Assembly: GCA_019649035.1 (NCBI GenBank)
Contig: BMAT01011533.1
Span: forward strand, 286,898-311,293
Origin: Elysia marginata
Lineage: Eukaryota; Mollusca; Gastropoda; Plakobranchidae
DNA length: 24,396 nucleotides
Direction of reading: 5' to 3'
Below the pieces are notes generated by a model. That model searched no databases, was not told the origin of the DNA, and saw only the letters and a list, made by a program, of their open reading frames with translations. The number at the start of each line of letters is the position of its first letter. Positions within the stretch are counted from its first letter, which is position 1. Position numbers and translations under genes: made by a program. This document shows, in pieces, positions 10,301 to 19,692 of this stretch.

Positions 10301-11212
10301 ATCGTAAGTTGAAAGGTTTAGTTTGGAGATATACATGTACAGGCTTTTAAAGTTTAGTGGGTGTTCAGAAGTCAAAATTTGTTTATTTCATGTATTGACA
10401 CTAAAACCATTTCTAAACAGTTTTCACACCTAATTGATGGTTAATTTCATGTTTTATGTGTTTAATTTTAGTTGCTAAGGCCTCAACACCTTTGTAGTCG
10501 TCTATACTTCAAATGCTATTTTCTCCTTTTTCTGAAATTTTACAAGACCTAACCCTGTCGACTTCAAACGGCTATAACTTCATACCAAAGAATGATAAAG
10601 CTTTTGTATTCTGTTGCATTTGAAAGTAGAGAAAATAATTTTTTTCTGCAATAATAATATCTGACTTCCTTCAAATATTGACTCAAAACTCATTTTGACA
10701 GGTTGCAAGACATATTGGTACAGGTTTAAGGTATAACAAAGTGTAAGAAATATGAACTTTTAAGTAAAAGCAATTCATGTTTTTCTGTTTCAAAATATAG
10801 GAAGTATGGACTTTTAAAGCCATACATGTCCCTCTGTGAAAAACTAGACTGAAATTGTCCCAATTATTCTGGGGACTGGCATGCTATAATATAGTGAGTG
10901 AATAATAAATGTTTAAAATATTCATCTGAGGGCAAATTTAGGGTCTTTTTGAAAAATATTTTTCAGGGACGCATGTCTTCTGGGCTTGCCAGTTTTTTCT
11001 TAAGTTGGAGTAGGTATGCGTAACAAAAACCAATTTTCAAATAATTTTGATTTAAGTCACTCCCAGACCTGACATAGAAAAACCTCGCTGAGGTATTGGA
11101 GCAAAGTCTACCAGCCAGAAGCGTTGAATAATGATTTATTATAGCTATAAACCATTTTGTTGTTTGTTATTAGCATTGCAAGTCCTACTTCTTTGTTTTG
11201 TTTCCTTGACAG
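7345..11212 (+). other. Long intron between E5 and E6
   Basis: A 3.9-kb AT-rich intron. It includes a 16-bp palindrome (7527-7542), three dispersed TCAGGGGGT motifs (7492, 7554, 7628), a CpG-containing patch at 8230-8530 that may be an old SINE, and fragments sharing the motif TTCGAATTAT (9139, 9908, 10231) next to CAGTGAAAACCTCTTAATTC at 9851. I see no confident extra exon; the best candidate (9967-10026) is discussed under findings. Confidence 0.45.
9846..10260. repeat. Pogo/Tigger-like terminal fragments in the intron
   Basis: The sequence at 9851 (CAGTGAAAACCTCTTAATTC) resembles the terminal repeat type of the element at 11400 (CAGTAGAATCCCTTTAAAC). Further in, GATTCGAATTATAC (9906) and ATTCGAATTATCAGACTTTG (10230) recur; a related copy, TTGAATTATCAGACTTTAA, lies at about 9157-9176. 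No transposase is visible and no clean terminal inverted repeat pair could be fixed, so these are probably decayed nonautonomous copies. Confidence 0.35.
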
Positions 11213-11302
11213 ATCTTCTCACCGTCTGCAGTGTACATGGCCTTACACCACCTGTGCGAGACGGCAAATAGCAGATTTTTAGAACTAATGTCAAGGGAGT
11301 GA
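11213..11302 (+). CDS. Terminal coding exon E6 with stop codon of unrecognised spliced gene
   Basis: A strong polypyrimidine acceptor (TTGTTTTGTTTCCTTGACAG) ends at 11212. Phase-0 entry matches E5. The 29 codons include IFSPSAVYMALHHLCETANS, then RFLELMSRE, and end in TGA at 11300-11302. The exon is helix-like and GC-richer than the surrounding intron. A 95-bp AT-rich 3' UTR segment separates the stop from the TA duplication of a pogo-like transposon. Summed with E0-E5 the visible C-terminal portion is about 222 residues. The intron before it (7345-11212, 3.9 kb) is the longest in the window and carries repeat fragments. Confidence 0.68.
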   Translation: MFSPSAVYMALHHLCETANSRFLELMSRE

Positions 11303-11397
11303 AGACTTGACTTTTAATCATACTGTTGTAAACATGTATAATACTTGAAAGTTGCACTTATATTATAACACCTTTTGTCTTAGCTTTTTTGATGACA
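11303..11397 (+). other. Proximal 3' UTR of the spliced gene
   Basis: 95 bp of AT-rich sequence after the TGA, before the TA duplication of the transposon. No AATAAA or ATTAAA occurs here, so the transcript probably continues into the transposon. Confidence 0.4.
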
Positions 11398-11410
11398 TAC
11401 AGTAGAATCC

Positions 11411-11457
11411 CTTTAAACCGAAATTTTGGGGTCCTTCTAATCCATTTCGGTTTAAAG
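11411..11457. repeat. Subterminal stem-loop at the transposon end
   Basis: CTTTAAACCGAAAT (11411-11424) is perfectly complementary to ATTTCGGTTTAAAG (11444-11457), giving 14-bp arms with a 19-base loop. One arm overlaps the terminal repeat. The motif TTCGGTTTA recurs near the other end (about 12671 and 12753), suggesting subterminal transposase-binding repeats; that role is inference. Confidence 0.75.
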
Positions 11458-11563
11458 TCATTTTGGTTTAAAATAAGTCCGTTTTTAGTGTAAATTTTAA
11501 AGGGAAATATTTGAGTCCCAAAACTGCAAAATCACAAGTTGTCCCCCTTTGCATTTTTCAAGC

Positions 11564-11569
11564 AATAAA
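11564..11569 (+). terminator. Candidate polyadenylation signal AATAAA inside the transposon
   Basis: AATAAA lies 262 bp downstream of the E6 stop and is followed within 20-50 bases by a GT/T-rich stretch (ATGTGTGTTCATTTGTTC, then a T-rich tract). That is the usual arrangement of a metazoan poly(A) site. It belongs to the inserted transposon, so the host transcript may end there. The next AATAAA on this strand that I noted is at 13245-13250, beyond the element. Confidence 0.45.
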
Positions 11570-11649
11570 GCCCACGGACATAATGTGTGTTCATTTGTTC
11601 ATTGTTGCTTTTTTTTCTTTGCTTTGTTTTCCTCTGTTTGAACTTCTCC

Positions 11650-12026
11650 ACCCAACTGGGAGTAGGGGTAAAATTAAAGTTCATTAGCTGTGCTTATTTT
11701 CGCTGCCTTGCCTATAACCACTGGGCCTGACAATGGAACATTCATCGCCATCGCTTGGCGAAACTAGGCAAACACTGCATCCTCTAGTTCTTCGTGACTG
11801 CACAGTTTCGTTTTCTTTGTAGCCGGTCGGAATTTGGAGTCATCACGGGCGTTTTGTAGCTTGTCTCTGTCTTTCAAAATCGTAGACAGTGTTGAGTTAG
11901 GGATGCTGTGTTTCTTGCAGATTTCCGTTTATTTGTTAACTTCTTTTCCTCCACTTTGGATAAGATTTGAAGTTTAAATTCAATCGTATAAGCAGTATGC
12001 TTTCTTTTGGACGTCTTGACTGAATG
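11650..12026 (-). pseudogene. Tigger/pogo transposase DNA-binding region, broken
   Basis: The minus strand reads KRKHTAYTIEFKLQILSKVE from 12008, the start of a CENP-B/pogo-type helix-turn-helix. After a frameshift it continues ICKKHSIPNSTLSTILKDRD, then ATKKTKLCSHEELEDAVFA, a stop where the family has Trp before F-RQA (TGG to TAG), then NVPLSGPVVIGKAAKIS, and in another frame WVEKFKQRK near 11650. This order (first HTH, linker, second CENP-B-type HTH) matches jerky/Tigger transposases. The DDE catalytic domain that should follow is absent, consistent with internal deletion. It is non-functional as it stands. Confidence 0.8.
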
Positions 12027-12597
12027 CGTGGTTAAAGTGAACCGAAAAGCGCTAGCAACAAAACTGAGACTAAGACAAGAGATTATTTAAATGAGTATCG
12101 CAAGGCGAAATCTGAATCGGTAATCACAGGTCTAATGGTGACTGACAGCGACAGTGTGACGCAGTGACGGTGTGTTGTAGGCATGCGCAGTTGTCTCGAT
12201 TTAGAGAAAGGTTACAAAGCTCGGTAAATTTGATTGGCCTACCTCAACGCCTCTCACACTCTACGTGTGGGGCCCATCAATGCATCAGTAAGAAAAGTTC
12301 CAATCTCAATGACCGAGTCGCATTGCATCACTGTCACTGTCAATCAGTTTCAGTACCGCAGACAAAGCAAGCCCACACACACATGCAGATACGCCACTCG
12401 AGCACAAGCTAAACTAGGCCTCCCCGTCCCCCTCTCATTCCCACTCGGGCTCCTTGCTCCTCCATCCCCTTTTCACTGATGGTACGCCCCACGGACCGTA
12501 GATCTAGATCTAGCTTTAAATCAATCGTCTGGCAAGGGCTTGGGAGTGTTCTTCCTTCCCCTTCCCCAAGTTAAAGAAATGATGGGAAAACAAAACG

Positions 12598-12620
12598 AAA
12601 GAGAGAGAGAGAGAGAGGGA
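12598..12620. repeat. (GA)n microsatellite inside the transposon
   Basis: About ten uninterrupted GA dinucleotides ending in GGGA lie within the minus-strand leader region of the pogo-like element. Confidence 0.85.
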
Positions 12621-12790
12621 GTGGACGCTTCAGATTGTTTGGCTTTAAAGTCAGTGCCGCTTAGAAGCATTTCGGTTTATCGCATGAATGGTTACAAAGA
12701 CAAAGAAGAGACTTGTAAAATCTTTAGATTTCTTTGCGGATCATCGTATTTTTCGGTTTACCGCCTTTCGTTTAAAGGGATTCTACTGTA

Positions 12791-15110
12791 TATGAAATTG
12801 CTATGCTTTTTAGCTTTATGGCTGAAGGAAAGTTTTAAGAATTTCGGAGGTTCACTGCCCACACTGTATTAGCTGAGCTTCTTTGTAAAATAGAAAATGT
12901 TAACAAAGTCATTGTCTGTTGCAAGAACTCGCCCCAATTGTATTTTTGGGCTTTGTTTTATGTGAGCTTAAAGAATATGTTTTCGGTTTTCATAAGCATT
13001 AGCTGGGTCTTCCTGATTCCCAATCTTCCAGAAGTGTTTTAGGGAACTTTTAAATAATATCTGTATCTTTAAATGTCAAAATTGTGCATCTTGATTAATT
13101 TTGGGCAAACACTGTACACATTTAGAAATTCTTTCTTTGTAAAAAGTTTATGGCTATGAAAAATTGCATTATAATGTTATGATAAGGTCCTTACAGCACT
13201 ATCTAGATATAGAGGATGGCAAGTGATATTACCATATACTGTAAAATAAATACACAGTAAATTGGTCTTTTTTTTGCATAAGCACTTTCAATAAGTGATA
13301 ATAGTTTTCTGTGTAACTGCAGAAATGCGCAATTTTATGATCAGAGGAGGAATTTCCTGGTTTCTTTAGACTTGGTTTCGGGCAAGGCCAATCAAAATCT
13401 GCGCTTTTTCTGCACTATAATCAAAAAACCCTAAAGCTGTGGTCACACACACATGCACTAATAATTTTTAGGCCAACATATCTTTTGCAGTGAACCTTGG
13501 TTATAATGTAATCAATGGTTCTGGGCTTTAATTTTGTTACAACCAAACTTGTTGATTATATAATGGAACAGTCTGATAACAAAACCAAACGATATCTGCT
13601 ACTCATTTCTCTCTCTAGCTCTTGCTCTAAAGCATCTGTCTCCTTCATGATTTTTTTGATAGTTGTTTTTTTTTATCCCTTGTTTTCACAACAAATTTAT
13701 TCAGTAGCAGGTACTGTTTAATTTCACAAAGCCTTGGTTGTAGCAGAATCTGTGCTCAGATTTCTTGATTTCTTTTTAAGATATAACTAAGGTTTATAGT
13801 GGTATGTATGAAACTGACCTTCCAGCAATCCAGAAAATTTTTTGTATTTTATTACAATAGTTTACAGTTTTAATGTTTTAAAGAGAGAGAGAGAGAGAGA
13901 TTTATTGTACGAGTATCACTGCTAACTCTCAATATCATTTAATGTGTTACCTCCTCTATCCTTTTTCCCTTTTTTTTATATCATGTGCCCCCTCCCCCTC
14001 CTTTTTTTCTAATCTATCTTCTTGTTTCATTGTATCAAAAACAAGAATATCTGGTGGAGTTAAGCACTCTTTTATTTTTCTTTTAATAATTGTATTTTAT
14101 AGAATGTATATTATGAGATGGTTTTAGTGAGAAATCTCATGTCTACCTATTGATAGGCTTTTATTCAAAACCCCCATAACAAAATTGTTACATCTAGTCT
14201 TTTCAGTTGTTTTCATCCAGATAATTTTTTATTAAAATCCATGTGCATGTTTAACTTTATTTTGACATCAAGAGATTTCTTTTTGTTCCCTGTGCAAGAG
14301 GCCAAGAGATTAATCAATGAATCTTTTTTTCTTTGTTTTTTTTTTAACTTGAAAGTTTGTAATGTTTAGGCTTCACCAGCATTGTTGCAAATGCAAAGAA
14401 GTAAAAACAAACATGCTAGACTTGTTTTTATATTAAGTGAAGTACATGTACTTCAAGCCAGAAAAATTGTAAAAGATGCAAAGGAAGACCCATGAGAAAT
14501 CTGTATTATGATATTAAAATATGTAAACTTGTAAAAACAAGAACGTTTTCTATTTTTTAAAAAACCATGTTACTGTTAGAGTCATCTTTTTGTGTGTGTG
14601 AATGTTGATTTGCTTGTTGTTTTGTGTTGGTTTGGAAACTTGTCTTTGGAAGGGGTCAAGGGAACAGCATCTTTTTGGGCTGAGTTATCAATATGTCAAA
14701 CCAAAGTGCATGTTTTTACTGATTTGTGAAGTTCAACCACCTACAACAAAAATCCATCAACAAATAAATTCATAAAATTGAGGTCCCTTGATTTTCAATC
14801 AGTCAAATCTTTTATGATTTTAATGATTTTTTAGACGTTTTTCCTTTTTTTTTTTTAACTTCAAATGCGTTTATCTCAAATTCAGATTTTTTGGTGTGCA
14901 TAAAAACCTATCTTCTTTGTTGGTTTTTTTCAACACTTGTTTTGAAACTAACTTGGTGTGTCATTGCCTTACATTGTGACAAATAAAAAAAAGTGGGCAT
15001 TGCGGAGTATCTAGCCTAGTTTTCAAGGAATCCTAGGGTAAACAAATCTTTTTTTTTTTTTTTTTACAATTTTTTTATAGATTGAGCTTGAAAAATCCAT
15101 ACAAATACAT
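12791..15110. other. Intergenic stretch without recognisable gene
   Basis: AT-rich with several T-runs. It contains AATAAA at 13245-13250 (a possible distal poly(A) signal for the upstream gene), a (GA)n run at 13882-13900, an 18-bp perfect palindrome at 14438-14455, and a T run at about 15049-15065. The short ORFs here (for example 13515-13721 and 13942-14127) lack any family feature and are rich in F/L/S, as expected from AT-rich noise. Confidence 0.5.
13882..13900. repeat. (AG)n microsatellite
   Basis: About nine to ten AG dinucleotides between ATGTTTTA and TTTATTG. Confidence 0.85.
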
Positions 15111-15290
15111 GTACAGTGGAAACCTCTTAAGATATATCCTTCTGGGCCCAAATAAAAAGTTTTTATTTATCCAAAGTTTATATTAAGCAGTATTAATACA
15201 CTGTATAAGGAAAAGAAGGAAAGGGACTAAAAACCTAGTTTATCTTAACCCAAAGTTCATCATAAACAGGGTTTATCTTAATTCTTATGC
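15111..15290. repeat. Fragment with pogo-like terminal sequence
   Basis: TACAGTGGAAACCTCTTAAG at 15112 resembles the ends of the element at 11400 (TACAGTAGAATCCC). Downstream, TTATCTTAA-type words recur in the way of subterminal repeats (TTTATCTTAACCCAAAGTTC at about 15239 and GTTTATCTTAATTC at about 15271). No opposite terminus was identified. Confidence 0.3.
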
Positions 15291-15831
15291 AAAATTTATT
15301 GTATGTTCATTTTTTCAAACAGATTTTTTAACACGTTGTGATCCCTAAGTTGAGGAGCAAATTTGAATTATTTTGAATGAAAATTGTGGGGTTAGATAGA
15401 TTTTGAAAACCAACTGATTTTATCTTGTAAATTCAAGGTGGTGGCTTCCACAACAACATTCATAGTAAATATGATAATTTGATTGTTCCTTTTCCCCTAA
15501 TTTGGCTGAGCTAAATAATTGACTAGAAATAAAAAAAAGTACCTCAGGACTCGTTCTCCCTAAGTTTTAAGAGAAGGGACTTTCAAAAATTTACATTTGT
15601 CAATTTTTCTGTTGGAAATTTGACAATGGATTGAGTTAGAGCTATTCATTCCATCCTCCTGTAGTATAAGAACTACAAAACAAGTCAGGAGAAACAGTAA
15701 CAGTGTATTAATCTGCTTTAAATGAATGAAGCTCAAAGCAGCCCATGTAGTTTTGTATGTGTACTTATTCATTTTGACTAGGTAGAGAATAAATGTTTGC
15801 TATGAACACAATTTAAAATATTCATTCGATT

Positions 15832-16150
15832 GGGGCAGTGTGGAAGAATGGTTAGCGTGTCGAACTTGTTATCAATTGATCACTGATTAAATTTTCGACC
15901 ATGCCATGTTGCAATTGCCTTTGGAAAGCAATTTACCCGATTTTACCCGAACTTTCCTCAGTCCACCCACCTGTAAAATGGATACCTACCTACAGTCAAT
16001 TCTTGAATCTGTGTTATGCGCCTGCAACACACTGCATACAGGTTAAAAGTGGCTTTCAAATGTACTGGTCTACAGGGGCATTAGTGCCACTGCTCTTGTG
16101 GCGACACAGCTACGCCAAAGTTCCCAAAAGAGATTATTAGTCTATAAAAT
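15832..16150 (+). mobile_element. tRNA-derived SINE
   Basis: The head begins GGGGCAGTGTGGAAGAATGG. A box A-like sequence TGGTTAGCGTG lies at 15849-15859, and a degraded box B (TTTTCGACC, about 15892-15900) follows about 43 bp later, the spacing seen in tRNA genes. The body (GCAATTGCCTTTGGAAAGC and CCACCCACCTGTAAAATGG) fits a conserved SINE core that I recall from metazoan tRNA-SINEs of this type. It ends in an AT-rich tail near 16150. The 79-codon ORF inside it is not a gene. Confidence 0.7.
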
Positions 16151-17495
16151 GAATGAAAATAAATTAAAATAAGGGTACTGTATAACTTGTAATTGTATAT
16201 GAACGGCTTGGAAAACACTTTTTACATAAACTATAGACCTCTGTTGTTTTAGAGTATAATTTAACTATTAAGGACTTACGAGGGGTTTAAAAAGAGCCTA
16301 TTTTGAACATGAAAATGGAAGTATTACTTTGGTTACCTCACAATAAGTTTTTAGGACTCATAGCCACTTCAAATAAATGCTTTAGCCTTACAGGTTACAT
16401 TGTCTATTTCTGTTCTAAAGCATCAGTCACATTCAGAGGTAAAGGCAGTTTGAGTGAGAGAGTGCCTACAGGTAAATAAATCTTACAGCATTACAATACA
16501 CACAGATATGGTATATATCTGAATGCGGGTGTGAATAGAGGACCTCACAGAAACACTGGGGGTAAGCTCATACTCGAGTGATGTTTTATGACTGTCAATG
16601 CGTGTCTGATTTGATGAGAGTAACTCAGTTGTTAAAGGAGGTTTTTAATTTTTAATTTATTTTTTTCAAACATTTTTTCGTCCTTAAGGGTGCTTCGTTC
16701 CTTAAGGTTATTAGCCTAGGCTCGATCACTGGGCCAGCATTATTAGCTCTCAAACTTACTTCTTGAATGTAGATCTTTTGCTTTCACAAAAATTACAGAA
16801 TTCAATTCAATAGCTAGATTCTATTTCTCAAGAAGTTTTTTTTTCACGCCATAAGCAGAGTGTCCCCATCTTGCCTTACTGCCTGGACCTTCATGCCCCA
16901 GGTGTTGAGCGTGGTAGACCTACGAAGCTAAAAACATAAAAATAAAAATCTGTGCAAGCAACCAAAACCTGCTAAACCATGTATTATCATTTGCCTTTAC
17001 ATGTTTGGCGGCTTTATCACGTTGGAGCGTCTTGTAATGACTGAGTAAGAATTTCTGATCCATATCGCACCGCTTTCCCCTCTGATTATTAAGTGTGTTT
17101 ACTGAAGTAAAAGGGCCGAATCGACAAAATGCATTATAGATAAAATGTTTATGAAAATAAACCGATCCGCAATAAAGATAAGACTTTTCAGTCATAAAGG
17201 CATCGTGAACTTGGGGGAATCTACCCTTATTTTTCTATATCGGACTGTGAGGCATTTTTTGCACAATAAAAAGCAAGGCCTACCTGCCCCTTCTATCACT
17301 GTAATAGTTTTGCAGCTCAATTACAAAACTACGGAGTCTAAATGCCGCATTAATACAAGAGAAACCAAATGCTAGTGTGTCGTCAAAAATGCGCATAAAG
17401 AATTCAAATGCGCAACATAGGAAAATCAAATTTATTATTGCGGTAGCAAATAGGCAATCTGATTCAGTTCTCATGTTTGATTAAATGATTTTGAC
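16151..17495. other. Intergenic stretch without recognisable gene
   Basis: AT-rich DNA with no ORF carrying family features. The short antisense ORF at 16920-17195 and those at 17145-17474 overlap each other on opposite strands and look like chance frames. Confidence 0.45.
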
Positions 17496-17499
17496 CTAT

Positions 17500-17745
17500 A
17501 TCCCCTTTACGCTACGACTTGGGAAGCACCAATCTCTTCCGCCTTCCTTCTTGCAGATTGCTCACCCTTTTGTGTGACATGATAGGAAAAATGATTGAAA
17601 TATTGTAAAGGTATGAAATTAGCAGTGGAGAGAAGTAGGCTTTTTAGTGGAAATGTCCGAAATGTCTGCCTTTGGTATGACCCGAACCTTCGACTTATAG
17701 ATGCTTCGGCACCCACCGCCTTGCCACTTAGAGAAACATAGCTTA
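17500..17745 (-). mobile_element. SINE-like element with tRNA-related head, minus strand
   Basis: On the minus strand, a box A-like TGGCAAGGCGGTGGG (17726-17712) is followed 38 bp later by a box B-like GGTTCGGGTCA (17688-17678). The sequence after it runs into a body containing AAGAAGGAAGGCGGAAGAG (about 17553-17535) that recurs at 21140-21250. No full cloverleaf is formed, so it is not an intact tRNA gene. Limits are approximate. Confidence 0.45.
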
Positions 17746-18119
17746 AACCATGTCGCCACTACGCTCATTAAAAAAAGGAGTTTCATGGCAAAGGTCCTTG
17801 CCTAACCTCTCCAAGCGACTCGCTTACTTGAACGGGAAGATCCAAATCGCACCAAAGGCAACCATTTAAATCCGGAAGCACACCACCACTTAGCCATAAA
17901 CAACAAACACAGGGAACAAACGATAACATATAAGGTATGCCTCATATGAATTATAGATCTAGAGATCAGAATAAATAATGGAGGCAGCCACTGATAGGAA
18001 AAAGAAGTATTACTATTACGCAGCTTAAATTAAACGCCCTTTGATCACATTTGATAGCGCCTTAGAGCATGGAGGATTCCTCTGTGGATTTGCGCGCTGT
18101 ACAAGACACTTATTACAGA

Positions 18120-19199
18120 TTACAGATACACAATTTTGCACCAAAAGGTAGATAAATTATACTTACAAGTCAGAACCATAATAAAAATTAGTTCATTAAA
18201 ATTACATGTAGTCGTCTCCTTTGTATACTTGTAAAAGACTGCATACGCCGAATAGCGCCGTCCAACTTCACAGCAGTCACCACTCCATTTTCTCGCACTA
18301 CAAATTTTGAGAGTGTTGCCATTCACACTTTTAATGTTTGATTCAACGTCTGGTGTCGTAGCTCTGTGGTTTTTGTTTCTCAAAACCGTCATACGTTACT
18401 GAAAACTCCCTCACAAAGGTTTGAGAAGGAGGTATATACAGGTAAATACTTAATACTGTTGCCATCTGGAAGTTGTATGTTTCAAGTTTGCACATAAGCG
18501 TGAGGGTTGTCATAAACAAAACAAACTTCCATTGTCTGACTGGTATAGATTGGTGACTTCGTTCAGGAAACCATTGAAACGATCTGCCGCTATGCCGCCT
18601 CAAAATAAATCATGATGAATTAAACGCTAAGCTATGGCCGTGACGACCCTGTATAGCTTGAACTGCTCTGTATTACCCCACTTAGTCCTGCCACGCGTCC
18701 GCTCCAACCATCAATTGATACCGGCTTTGTCGATAAAAATCAGATCGAAGCGCTGCGTGTTCCCATGAGCCATTGATATTACTTAAATCGATGTTCTTTT
18801 GAAACCTCTGACCTTCTCTCCGCGGGGACATCCTTTAAAATTTTCAAGGTTATTAGCTGATCTTGAAGGATTTTGCAAGTTTTGATACATGAAGGTGATC
18901 GAATAGGCGATCCTGGAACGGACGCTTTAGTGCTACCCCAGTAACATCTGGTTGTTCGTGGAAAATTTCGACAACTGCTCTTTGCATTTCAACCGTTATT
19001 TTTTTCAGTTCTGTTTCCACCACGCGGCACGACAACTTCATGGCATTCATCGATTCTAAATTATGTGGTAAGCCACAGTACTGTTTATCCCTAAGTCCGC
19101 TACTACTGTAATAGGTAAACGGGCGTAATCATCTCCACGCATACAAATTCGACAAAGTCTTTCTTTGTCATCAACAAAAACTTTAGAATAGACCACCAT
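18120..19199 (-). other. CpG-richer region with a run of short minus-strand ORFs
   Basis: Read on the minus strand, four ORFs follow one another: 47 codons from 19199 (MVVYSKVFVDDKERLCRICM...), 65 codons from 19050 (MNAMKLSCRVVETELKK...), 86 codons from 18603 and 90 codons from 18392. The first has a strong Kozak context (AACAATGG) and a C-x2-C pair (LCRIC) as at the start of zinc-binding domains, but no second pair follows. The second is charged and helix-like. They lie in different frames without evident splice links. They may be a decayed gene, first exons, or an unidentified element. I do not recognise a product. Confidence 0.25.
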
Positions 19200-19231
19200 T
19201 GTTTATAGATTTCTTTCATCTCTTTAATCTC

Positions 19232-19644
19232 TTTCATCAGCGGCACCCAAACTATGGAACTCTCTTCCAAATTATTTAAGAGAGATCAATTCAGTTGACC
19301 TGTTCAAAAAGAAATTAAAAACCTATCTTTTCACATTACCCTTATGATCTCTATAATGCTTCAGTTGAACTGATTGCACCTGACGACATTTTTAAAAGTT
19401 TTTGAAAATAGTGATTCTTTTACCTAAAAGTTTTTTAGTCATGCATATATATACATACATATAATTACTGTGATATCTTAAATTGTAATATTCTGCATTC
19501 TATTGATCTTTGCCTGATTTTAGTTTCATTAGAATACATTTTTATATGCCTTTGTATGTAAAACATAATTTTATGTACTCATACTTTTTATTTGTAAAGC
19601 TCTTTGAGCCTGAACTTTTTTGGGGTAGAGCGCTATAGAAATGA

Positions 19645-19692
<48 letters not shown>
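19232..19692 (+). mobile_element. 5'-truncated LINE 3' end (CR1/L2-like) with (TTA)n tail
   Basis: The frame from 19234 to the TGA at 19345-19347 reads SSAAPKLWNSLPNYLRE and then DLFKKKLKTYLFTLPL, the standard C-terminal tail of CR1/L2/Rex-type LINE polyproteins (APxLWNxLP...FKxxLKTYLF). After a 3' UTR of about 250 bp comes TTGTAAAGCTCTTTGAGCCT...GAGCGCTATAGAAATG, a conserved 3' end of such elements, leading straight into (TTA)n. Only the last 38 codons of the protein remain, as expected for a 5'-truncated insertion. Confidence 0.85.
19648..19692. repeat. (TTA)n microsatellite forming the LINE tail
   Basis: About fourteen TTA/ATT triplets directly follow the LINE 3' UTR, the usual terminal simple repeat of L2/CR1-like elements. 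Confidence 0.9.

Larger units (their letters stand above)
11400..12788 (-). mobile_element. Pogo/Tigger-like DNA transposon, internally deleted
   Basis: The terminal inverted repeats are perfect over 19 bp: CAGTAGAATCCCTTTAAAC at 11400-11418 and its reverse complement at 12770-12788. Both ends are flanked by TA (11398-11399, 12789-12790), the target duplication of Tc1/mariner and pogo elements. At 1389 bp it is shorter than full-length Tigger elements, which as I recall exceed 2 kb. It carries only the DNA-binding half of a transposase on the minus strand. The minus-strand 5' region (12030-12770) holds a GA microsatellite and GC-richer sequence, probably the old promoter/leader. Confidence 0.85.

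Noticed and set aside
12164..12872. Three plus-strand ORFs of 81-110 codons
   Set aside because: They lie in the leader region of the pogo-like element, overlap each other and include a GA microsatellite; no family features.
15901..16140. 79-codon ORF
   Set aside because: It is contained in the SINE body.
17678..17726. Intact tRNA gene on the minus strand
   Set aside because: Box A- and box B-like words are present but acceptor and anticodon stems cannot be paired; treated as a SINE head.
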